In this document: in pieces, positions 1 to 10,800 of the stretch
Numbering within the stretch: position 1 is the first letter of the stretch
Layout: every line of letters begins with the position of its first letter
Origin: Sipunculus nudus
Lineage: Eukaryota > Annelida > Sipuncula > Golfingiida > Sipunculidae
DNA length: 64,000 nucleotides
Direction: 5' to 3'
NCBI GenBank assembly: GCA_026874595.1
Contig: CM049312.1
Span: forward strand, 66,746,929 to 66,810,928
Notes under the pieces: generated by a model
Told to the model about the DNA's origin: nothing
Database searches by the model: none
What the model saw: only the letters and a program-made list of their open reading frames with translations
Position numbers and translations under genes: made by a program

Positions 1-109
1 TGGGGTGTGGTTCTTTATTGTTAAACATACATTTTAAGTCTGATCAAAATCCATCAAATTCTTGGTAAGTTTTCACAGCTATGCCAAAGTCTGGAGACCT
101 CTTCCCATC

Positions 110-1343
110 TCTCACTGGACAACTGGCTATAACGGACAACATAGTTAAGTCCCTTCAAAATTCCCCAATGTTGTGTATAAGCGGAACCTCTGTAAGGCGG
201 ACACCTCACTACTGTGGACAACGGACAGCAGATTTTAACTCAAACCAACATTCTAAGAGTAAATGAACCTGACAAATATGGACACGATTTGCCATCTCCG
301 GCGGACACTGATAACTCGTCCTGGACAACATCAAAGGCCACCATTACTGTTTTATGCAATCCCCATTTATCTTAATTCATGTACGTGCTTACTTCACAGT
401 GTGATGTGCTCATAGGATAAACACAGCAAGGGTGAAGCTGTAAAAATGTCACTTTATTTTACGGTTGATCATTCATATGTTATATTATAATGACCGCGGG
501 GTCATTAAATTGATTAAACAGCTGCCGTTTACCCGTGCTTCCCTGATCTCACCACACAATATCTAACTGTAGACTAGCCACTTTGTTGTAGCTGGCCGTT
601 TGATATTAATTAATTAGTTTTGCTTAATATATCTCAAACTGATCTGCTCAGTGTCAAACGTGCTCGCTGCGTAGTTGTGCATACCGTGCCGCCGTGCACA
701 AGCTCCTCGGGGTTCGTTTAATATCGGGTGCCATCAACATCAAAGCAAATCAAACCAAACAACCATCATCAAAGAAGGTTAATTTAAGGCTAAAGCTACA
801 TGCACCTATAAAAAAACGAATGTTCCCAGGCTCGTAGCCATATAATCTTTGCATTATCAACGTCATCAATATCTTTGAGATTATCACATTCGAGCAGCTG
901 AACAGGACAGTTTAGACAATGCCGCCAAGTGGCTACACGCGTACTCCTAGTCGGTAGCTTACGCTATCTGAAAAAGTTGAGCTTATTGGACTGAGTGAAT
1001 CAGCAAACAAGAGCGTACGCGCACTTGCAGAAGAATTTATGAACATTGTTTTTACGGATGTCTTCATAGACTTTTCTCCTCATATTGTTAACTACTTGAG
1101 ATAAGTAAAAATAATCACAGTTTGTATATGACTGGTGAATGCATTCATGATGTGTGCATGAATATGTTGTACATGTACATGAAACATGATATAATACAAT
1201 GAACACGTTCTTGCAGCTGTTCGTTGTCTTTATTTATAATCCCTCAGTTATAAACCAAGGTCAACCTGCCTAATAAGTACACCTCACTATTAAGGACAAA
1301 TTGATTGAGTCCCTTGACTGTCCGCTTTAGACAGGTTTCACTG
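110..1343 (+). mobile_element. pogo/Tigger-like DNA transposon relic
   Basis: The right end reads, inward from 1343 on the minus strand, CAGTGAAACCTGTCTAAAGC and abuts TA. The left end near 110-160 has a diverged, similar GGACAAC-rich sequence. In between lies a broken N-terminal transposase fragment. The CAGTGAAACCT start and TA flank are typical of pogo-like elements. The left boundary is uncertain. Confidence 0.55.
919..1103 (+). pseudogene. Broken N-terminal fragment of a pogo/CENP-B-like transposase
   Basis: The reading frame starts MPPSGYTRTPSR, has an internal TAG, then LTLSEKVELIGLSESANKSV and RALAEEF, a helix-turn-helix pattern seen at the N-terminus of pogo/Tigger transposases. Similarity is lost after AEEF and the frame stops at 1101-1103. 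No catalytic DDE region follows, so this is non-functional. Confidence 0.55.
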
Positions 1344-1683
1344 TATTCTAACTTTGATGACTTTCATCAAAATTCATCAAATTCCTAGTCTTTTATGGTA
1401 ATATTAAGGTTTATGGAAAGATAAGCACTGCCAATATCATAATCAAACTCGGCTATAAGGTATTACCCCATTTTGTCCTCCAACAGGAATAGCCTTATTC
1501 CTGTAAAGGAATACCAATGTACACAGCATGTGGCCTTTTCATTATGTTTAAATAATGTTTCACATTCATGCCTCCAGAGGACGCAGGAATTACAGGTAAC
1601 TCTAAATCAGTCTCATCTTGTGTATCAATAAAGGTACTAGCATTAACTTCAAATTATCAAATATTGCAGAGTGATGGAGCTAC

Positions 1684-1893
1684 CTTATTGGCATGAGATG
1701 TCATGAACTGTTTCTCGTCTGGTGGAGCCTCCGGGACCTTTCGAGCCTTGTCGATCAGAGACCTCACTGACTGTATGACTTTGGTGGGTTGAGGAGTTGT
1801 GGCCGTCTTGTCGGAGAAATCACAGGAGTATAATACATTGTCTACTGTTGTTCCATGCTCACTGTAGTTCAGAAGCTCATAATGTTTGGACAT
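1684..1893 (-). CDS. PHF12: PHF12 coding exon 15 (end of FHA core)
   Basis: 70 codons, phase 0 at both ends (acceptor TGTTACAG, donor AAG|GTAGCT). Encodes [20 protein letters not shown], a strongly conserved FHA segment, then a variable tail ending MTSHANK. The final conserved segment of the family is not found in 1-1683 and should lie before the window. Confidence 0.94.
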
Positions 1894-4800
1894 CTGTAAC
1901 ATATGAGAAAACCTGAAACTAAGATATTTTTCATCTAAACCAGGATTTTACAAACCAATATGTTATTAGTAATAAACTTTACCATTTCTCTGATTCAACA
2001 TTCTTTTATATTTTACATTAAAATATATGGACTTTTTAAGGTGTTCTATGAGCATAAAATTTGAGGGAAAGCATCTACATCAAAAGCACTGCCAGAGTGC
2101 ATAATACGGCCATCATGTCCTGTGACCTTTGACCTTATACATATGCACTGATTAAGCAGACAAAAAAATCCAAGGTTACTTTTTCTGGTTCAACATACAT
2201 ACTGAATGACAGCAAAACCCATAATTTCCTAGGCATCACAGAGCCTTCAAAGTCTGGTGACCTCTGACCTCATTAAATATGTGAGGTTTTAGCCAGGAAT
2301 CAAAATTGGGGGATTGCTTAATATTTCTCTTGCATCTCACTAAAATCCATCACATTCCTGGTAAATTATCACGGCTACACCACAAAGAAACCTGATGACC
2401 TTTGTCTTCATTATATATGTGTCGATTATGCCTAGCATTATACTCCGGCTAGATTAGCTATTGTTAAGTAGTTTCATGAAGATCAAACAAAGCTCTGGCA
2501 AGTAATCACTGAGACACTAACTATTGACAGAAGGACATATGAACAATGCCCCCCCAAAAATGTGTCTCATCTAAGACAGGCCTTTAAAAACATTTTATTT
2601 GCAATAAAAGACCTCACCTCATCATAAAATATGCAGGCATGTTTCCCAGAGACAAAGTTGCACTGGCCAAACTGTGTTAAACAAGCTTCCATATTGGCAC
2701 CTGAAATGTCAACAAAAGATTACCATTTGACTGATCTACAAAAATAATATTAACAAGGACAAATAAATAAACAATTTTGAATACTGATAGGCTACACTAC
2801 AATGAGTTGATACAAAATGAATGAATAGTTGTTTAATAGTTATCAATTGGCTAAGCAAGCTGACAGCAAATCTTTTTTTTCTGTAGACTATTTATTCATA
2901 AGTTTACTAACAGTTCACTGAAATTTACTGACAGCTCAGCTATGACCTGTCAACAAGAACAAATGTAGCTCATAATCTTTTGGATATTAACAATTACATT
3001 TTGGTATAAGACCTGTGTCAGTGAGTACATTAAGGAGCCATTGTCTATTCCCTGGTATCTCTTCTTTTGAGCAAAAATATTTTATTTTGTGATGTAACAA
3101 CTGGTGAAGTATATCATTACAATTATTGATGGCTCTCACAAAATGTTATATGATTAGTAATGGCTCTGACAAATTGATATTTATCTGTTGGGCAAGTGTA
3201 GTTTAAACATTAATCTCTTTGTCTGTATCATTAAGACAATGTGATATTTCTTTTTTTTAATTCTTGTTAAAGAGTTTTTAATGCTGCATTTTCTTGTTCT
3301 TAACCTAAGTATATACATTAAGATTTGTAGAGTTCCATATTGGTTTGGGACTATGTAATAAAGCTACAAGGCACACGCTTCCTGTCATTTTATTTTACTT
3401 CAAAGTGTCATCCAGGCCTGGTGTCTTCACTAACAAGGAATCCCTCGGACACAAACGTTAGTGAGTGATACATGGAATCAAGTCATGGATGTTGACCGTG
3501 AAAAATCTCATCATCCCTTGACTGAGATTTGAACACACTACCTCCAAGCTTTGAGTCCTGTTCTCTAGCTCTTGGCCACAGAAGCTGGTTATGTGATTGT
3601 TCTTTTTTTCCTAAACCACAGCTACAAGGATGGCAGGTGCAGTTATTAAATGAGTGTTAGTCACTATTGTCATAAATTATCAATATTCAAGGACCAGCCA
3701 ATCATGAAAAGTGTGCAGATAACTGACATTTAAATTTCTCTGGTTCACCAGTCCTAAACATTTCAGTGGTGTGTCTTTTCAGTGCTGTGTCTTACCTGTA
3801 CCTATATGTAAAGTTCTGTAAGTCATTGGGACTGGCTGACCCTTCCCAGTGAGAGGACACAGCAGGGCTCTAGCAGGCACTTCTTGGCTACCTATAATAA
3901 TACCAGCATGGAAACAATGAGTAAATGAACAAAATAATGCCATATTTATATATACAATAAGGTTGTTTATTCAGGATGGTTAAGTATCTGTTACAGTTCA
4001 AAGGTTATTGGAAAGATTTAAAGTTGTCAACCTTGCCTTTACTTTTTTACATGTATTTTACGTTTCCCTAACACAATGGTGAAAAGGGAAACTTCATAAA
4101 AGACTTTCATAATCTGGAGTTTTCAAATTTCATGACTTTTTAATGATAGTTTCCATCTACTGTGATATCATGTCTTTTTAGTTCTTAAATTTGAAATTTA
4201 TATATCTATGACTGTTAAAGAATTTTCAAGGCAACCCTGGCTGATGCCTCCTATAAGGCAATGACTACATGTTCAGGTTTGTTGAGATTACAGATTTCAT
4301 GGAGCAACTGAAACAGAGTTTAATGTACCAGGAGTACAATAATGATGCCTTTGAACACTTAAATTGAGGTGCTAGGAGTACAATGATGATGCCTTTGAAC
4401 ACTTACAGTGAGGTGCTAGCAGTATGTTGCCTTTGAGCACTTACAGTGAGGTGCTAGGAGTATGATGTTGCCTTTGAGCACTTACAGTGAGGTGCTAGGA
4501 GTATGATGTTGACTTTGGGCACTTACAGTGAGGTGCTTGGAGTATGATGTTGCCTTTGAGCACTTACAGTGAGGTGCTAGGAGTATGATGTTGCCTTTGA
4601 GCACTTACAGTGAGGTGCTAGGAGTATGATGTTGCCTTTGAGCACTTACAGTGAGGTGCTAGGAGTATGATGTTGACTTTGGGCACTTACAGTGAGGTGC
4701 TTGGAGTATGATGTTGCCTTTGAGCACTTACAGTGAGGTGCTAGGAGTATGATGTTGCCTTTGAGCACTTAAAGTGAGGTGCTAGGACTATGATGTTGCC

Positions 4801-7800
4801 TCTGAGCACTTACAGTGAGGTGCTAGGAGTATGATGTTGCCTCTGAGCACTTAAAGTGAGGTGCTAGGAGTATGATGTTGCCTTTGAGCACTTACAGTGA
4901 GGTGCTAGGAGTATGATGTTGTCTTTGAGTACTTACAGTGAGGTGCTAGGAGTGATGTTGCCTCTGAGCACTTAAAGTGAGGTGCTAGGAGTATGATGTT
5001 GCCTTTGAGCACTTGCAGTGAGGTGCTAGTAGTATAATGATGCATTTGAACACTTACAATGAGGTGCAAGGAGATTATTGATGATGCCTTTCTTTGGTTG
5101 GACATTAGTAGGTTGAGAGTTGATTTCTGTTTCCATGCTGGACTCCTGCTGAAGTTGCTGTAGTCTTTGCCAAGCTAATACTTGTATAAGGCGGCTGTCT
5201 AATTTGTTCATATCTAAATCTGAAATTTAAATGAGATGTTTTTTCATTTATCTTTAAACAGCAGAAATTGATAAATCGAAACAGGAAGTAAAATCTCCAT
5301 ATCCAAGAAACCAAGACCTAGTTTTAAATTAAAGTCTGGCTCTGAATTGAGGTTACCATAATTTGTCACTTATGTTTATCTAATAATTTCTTTTTAATTC
5401 CGCCGACTGCCCTGACTAGTCCTTGGAGGGACAGGAAATGATGGCTGTCACCATACAGATGAGATTTTAGCTTAAATTTGTACATTCACAAGTATTTTGT
5501 TGTGTTAATTATAAACTTAGTCTCATGCATTATGACTAAAGGTGATACTATCAGTCCAATCAGAATGCCTGTTGAATGGCGTTTTCACAGCTGTGTACCT
5601 GCTAGCATTAGAATTCCATATCTCTGCAAGGCTAACAGACTCCTGCCCAAATCATCCAAGTTGTAAAGTTGCCTTAACTTTGACCTACCTGCACCCTTTT
5701 CGATAAAATGCTGCAGTGATTTGTCCAGCTGCTGTAGGGAAGATGAACTGACAGTCGTTGGCGTGGAGGGTCGAGGATGACTACAGCTGCTGAGTGTGAC
5801 TGGTGGCCGTGCTCCTGCTGTACAAATTCAAAAATAAACAACTGTGTATTTGAGGGCAGTGTGATGGATAGTACAATTGCACAAAAAGCATTTAAGCAAA
5901 CTTTATTGATTGATATGCAAACAGCACCTGGGACATTTTGTCCTGATAAATTCTGCTGTCATATGGGGACAATATAATTATAGCACTTGAAAATCTTCTG
6001 CACCTGGGAAAAGTAAATTAAGCAAAAAAAATGCTTTTGTGTACCATGTACAACTTCCCACATTTTATATATATATCATTGTAGAAGGCTTGTTCATGTC
6101 TATATGTGAGGAGGGGATGGTGTTGAGTGGGAAAGTAACTTTACATATTGATACACATTGCACCATTGTGTTATCCTCATCTAGCCTACCATCTTCTGAT
6201 TCCTGCTGGTGTTTTTCAAGCAGTACCCTAAATTTAGCTCTGTATACCTTTCCCTCTAGCAGTGTGAACTTTACCTGCACTTCTCTTAAATGGGTTGCTG
6301 CAGTCTTTTTAAGTATTGTTACCTTTACCTGCATTTCTGTCAAGGTTTGTTTTTCTAGCAGTGTACAGGGTTGGGGTCAAATACATATTTGTATTTGTAT
6401 TTAAAAACAGTCAAAGTGTGTATTTGTATTGGTACTTGTATTTGTAATGTGCAAAATGATAATATTTGTATTTGTATTTGATCTTGATATTTGATGTATT
6501 TAATCAAATACTGTACAAAAACATATGCACAAATAAATATTCATATCTGCCATAATTTGAAAAAAAAAACTACTACCTAACTTTTGAACAACCCAAAAGG
6601 CACCATTAGGTCAAGTGTTTCACTTCTTCCTGATGTTTGCAATCAGAAATGTGCCTTGATAAATTAACTGTTTTTCACTGTGCTCATGGTCCATAAACTG
6701 CTCATGGCCTCTGCCTCACCAGGTTGTTCAGTGGCAAGGGTCAGAACTGGGAAAGTGTTCTGTTCAGAACGCTGTTGTCTTTCAGATAACAGATTTAAGG
6801 AAATTATGTTCCTGCGTTGCAACAGGGAATTTATTAAGACTTTAGAATAAAGATGTCTTTCAGACAGTATGTTTGAGGAATTTATGTTCCTGTGTTGCAA
6901 CAGGAATGTTTTTTAAAACATTGTACAAGAAGAACTCTGATCACTAGCACTATAAGTACACAAGTAGTATCAGTATGAGTAGATATTATGAAAATTTATG
7001 GTGCTCTAAATTAATAAATATTCTGTATAACCTACATTTGCATATTTGTATTGGCATTTGATGTTCTGTTTTTGTATTTGTATTTGGTGAGAACAGCTCT
7101 CGTATCTATATTTGTATTTGGTATACTGTATTTGACCCAAACCCTGGCAGTGTTACCATTAATTGCATTTCTGTCAATGGTTTGCAGCAGGGTGTTTTCT
7201 GGCAGAGTTAAATTTACATGCATTTCTGTCAAAGTTTTGCTGCAGGGCTTTCTCTAGCAATATTACCCTTACCTGCGTGTCTTTCAAGTGTTTGCTGCAG
7301 GTTTTTTCTAGCAGTGTTACCCTTAATTGCATTCCTGTCAATAGTTTGCCGCTGTGTTTTTCCTAGCAGTGTTATATTTACCTGCGGTTCTGTCAATGGT
7401 TTGCCGCTGTGTTTTTCCTAGCAGTGTTATATTTACATGCGTTTCTGTCAATGGTTTGCTGCTGTGTTTTTCCTAGCAGTGTTATATTTACCTGCGTTTC
7501 TGTCAATGGTTTGCTGCTGTGTTTTTCCTAGCAGTGTTACTCTTACCTGCATTTCTGTCAGTGGTTTTCTGCTGTGTTTTTCCTAGCAGTGTTACTCTTA
7601 CCTGTGTTTCTGTCAATGGTTTGCTGCTGTGTTTTTCCTAGCAGTGTTACCCTTACCCGCGTTCCTGTCAATGGTTTGCTGCTGTGTTTTTCCTAGCAGT
7701 GTTACTCTTACCTGCGTTTCTGTCAATAGTTTGCTGCTGTGTTTTTCCTAGCAGTGTTACTCTTACCTGCGGTTCTGTCAATGGTTTGCTGCTGTGTTTT

Positions 7801-10800
7801 TCCTAGCAGTGTTACCCTTACCCGCGTTCCTGTCAATGGTTTGCTGCTGTGTTTTTCCTAGCAGTGTTACTCTTACCTGCGGTTCTGTCAATGGTTTGCT
7901 GCTGTGTTTTTCCTAGCAGTGTTATATTTACCTGCGTTTCTGTCAATGGTTTGCTGCTGTGTTTTTCCTAGCAGTGTTACTCTTACCTGCATTTCTGTCA
8001 GTGGTTTTCTGCTGTGTTTTTCCTAGCAGTGTTACTCTTACCTGTGTTTCTGTCAATGGTTTGCTGCTGTGTTTTTCCTAGCAGTGTTACCCTTACCCGC
8101 GTTCCTGTCAATGGTTTGCTGCTGTGTTTTTCCTAGCAGTGTTACTCTTTCCTGCGGTTCTGTCAATGGTTTGCTGCTGTGTTTTTCCTAGCAGTGTTAC
8201 TCTTACCTGCGTTTCTGTCAATGGTTTGCTGCCGTGTTTTTCCTAGCAGTGTTACTCTTACCTGCGTTTCTGTCAATAGTTTGCTGCAGGGCTTTCTCTA
8301 GCTGCTGGACACTTGACATACATCCTGAAGGTACTGCTGGCTGTGGAGATGGAGACTGACAGCCACCACTGCTGCCTACTGTCACAGTTTTAGCTGCTGT
8401 GGAGATCAAAGAAACAACAATAGTATCAGTATCTGTGGCTGAACAAGTGACCCACGGGTCAGGGTACTCAGCTAAAACACATGGCACAAGAATCTTTGTA
8501 GTAGCAAGCTACATCATTTATTCTGTTATCAACAAAATATCCAAAGCGTCTGAATAATATGTGAAAGCAATGCAGAGGAATTCAATCCTAAATAATTATT
8601 TGCACTCTCAAGGTAGTAAACAACTGAACTCTTACAAGTCTGTGGGTCTGCCATTTTTTTAAAAATAACCATAGCTTTATATATTGATGCAAGAGTGAAT
8701 TAAGGCCATTATTCAACTGCCAGGATTTGTTTCAAATATTCAAGCCTTTTGATCTTTCTTTACACCTTTATGACCACGCCAATCTAGCAGGTATGTTTTT
8801 GGTTACGATCTGATCACAAACACACATGCAATGCAGCATAGTATACTACTTACCCTGTGAAGATGAGACGGAAAGAGACCGGCCAGTCTGGCTACATGTG
8901 CTGCCCCCTGTAGCGGCTGTTAGTAAAACTCTGCTGCTGGTACCACAGACACTATTGTTATTCGTACCCTTGGGCCCATGCGTTTGTGAAACCCGTGATG
9001 GCAATATAGACATTGCATTGTTACTGTTGGCAGTCCACATATTACAAGTACTACTGCTATTACTACTAGCGTTTAACGTCCTTGTGCACGATGTTGTTAC
9101 TGTTACAACTCGTGTGGCCGAGCTATTACTACCAGATCCCTTTCCAAGAGTATTTACAAACAGATTACGATGACCCTGAGACGACACATGAACAGAAGTA
9201 GACCCAGCGCTGCTGCCCGGCATATTTAATTTGACTACATGATGCACCCCATCATGACCCTGTGTGACCTCCATTGGTTCTGAAGTCTCATTTTTCATGC
9301 AGTCACTTGGTGCATCACAGTTTGTTAAGGAGTCCACAGATTTTGATTCTAATCCTTCTAAGTCACCGTTAGGCAAATTAAAATTATTACTTAATAATGA
9401 TACAGGCCTGTTTGCCTTGGAGTCTGATAATGGACCATTAGGTAGGCTATTTTGCTTTCCTTGCTGGTTGTGAGCTTTGAGAGGTCTTTTATCATCTGAC
9501 TGAGTGTCTACAATATTTGATGCTGCTTCATTACAAAAAGGGCTTGGAGTTCGTGTCCGTTCTTGTTTTAACACAGGTATAACAGATGCAGTGGGTTTGG
9601 CCTCTGAACTTTTTGTGGTTGTTGAAGTTACAGTGTATGTGGTATTCTCTCTTGGTTCTCTTTTGATTTGGCGTTGTGCGAAATGTTGTGCTATGCTGCT
9701 CTGTAAGGAGACCACACTGGCTAGCCACTGAAAAACAATAAACAATATACATAATCCTTATCTCAAATATCATTTGGCATAAGGTTATAATATTAAGGCC
9801 TGTGAATAGTGGGGACTCCTAGAATTGGTTCAAAAATAAGATTCATTACCTTCAACTCGATTCTCGATTCAATTCTTGCTTAGAAAGTAAATTTTAGACT
9901 GTTTAAAAATAAAAGCAATTTTACCAAAATGGATGTTAGTAAATTTCAGCAAATAAATGAAAAATGTAGCTCTCCATCTGTTTGCGGCCACCATATATAT
10001 TTCTATGCAAATAGAGTAATCCAACAGCAAACGTTTTAAGTAGATTCAGAGCACATTTGCAATAAACAGCTCTGACATGAAAAACTGCTCCGTCAAATTT
10101 GAGAGCACTTTTGGATGATACATGCAAAAAATATAATAATCAAAATGAATCGAATAGGAGGTTAAACATCAATAAAAATATCAATATCAATTAATAAAAT
10201 AAAGGCAAGTTTTACTGAATATGGGCTAAATATCCCAAACTGAACTAACAGGAAAATATTTGACAACTTTTGATATAGACATAACATTATTCACTTTAAA
10301 TGAATTTTGGATATGTTTCTGGAAGATATTAATTTTACCTAAACTAGCACAGTGTAATATGATACTCCATGAACTATTTAAAATACATAAAATAGGTTAA
10401 GCAAAAAACTAATGTCAATATGCAATGTGTTACAGATTAAATTAACATACCAGTACACCAGTAGTTATGACCACTGCCATGGAATGAAACTGGAGCCCAT
10501 TAAAATTTCACTGTGGTCACTGGTGGTTTTAACCAAATGTATCCACTGAGCAAATTCAGTGCTTAACTAGAATATCAGCAAAGGCTTACAAAAGCCCTCA
10601 GCCAAGAGAACAATGTTTATGTGTGGTAACTGTAACAAGAATGAAATATTTGTTCTCATATGGATGTGTATCTGTACACGTCTCTTGAAGTGATGTCTGA
10701 ACTAGAGAGGTATGTAGTACCTTTGCTAGTCAGGCATTACCCGAACTCATGCAGTACTCAGACATCCTCAAGGCAAAACACCATACCATGTTTCATAACA

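Larger units (their letters stand above)
1..1683. other. PHF12 distal intron: pogo-like element plus copies of a dispersed repeat
   Basis: No PHF12 exon is visible here. It holds a pogo/Tigger-like relic (about 110-1343). Both flanks carry short copies of an interspersed repeat recognisable by ATCCATCAAATTCTTGG-type sequence (about 45-75 and 1365-1390). Confidence 0.5.

Noticed and set aside
6039-6404. Plus-strand 121-codon frame
   Set aside because: Made of intron sequence and minisatellite/MITE sequence; no homology.
7051-7421. Several plus-strand frames with MHFCQ...FSS repeats
   Set aside because: Translation of the 55-bp minisatellite on the wrong strand; an artefact of periodic sequence.
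4340-8290. CRISPR-like regular repeats
   Set aside because: No unique spacers between units; a eukaryotic gene context; units are contiguous minisatellites.
8826-9173. Plus-strand 115-codon open frame
   Set aside because: It is antisense to PHF12 exon 9, which has clear homology, splice sites and phase.
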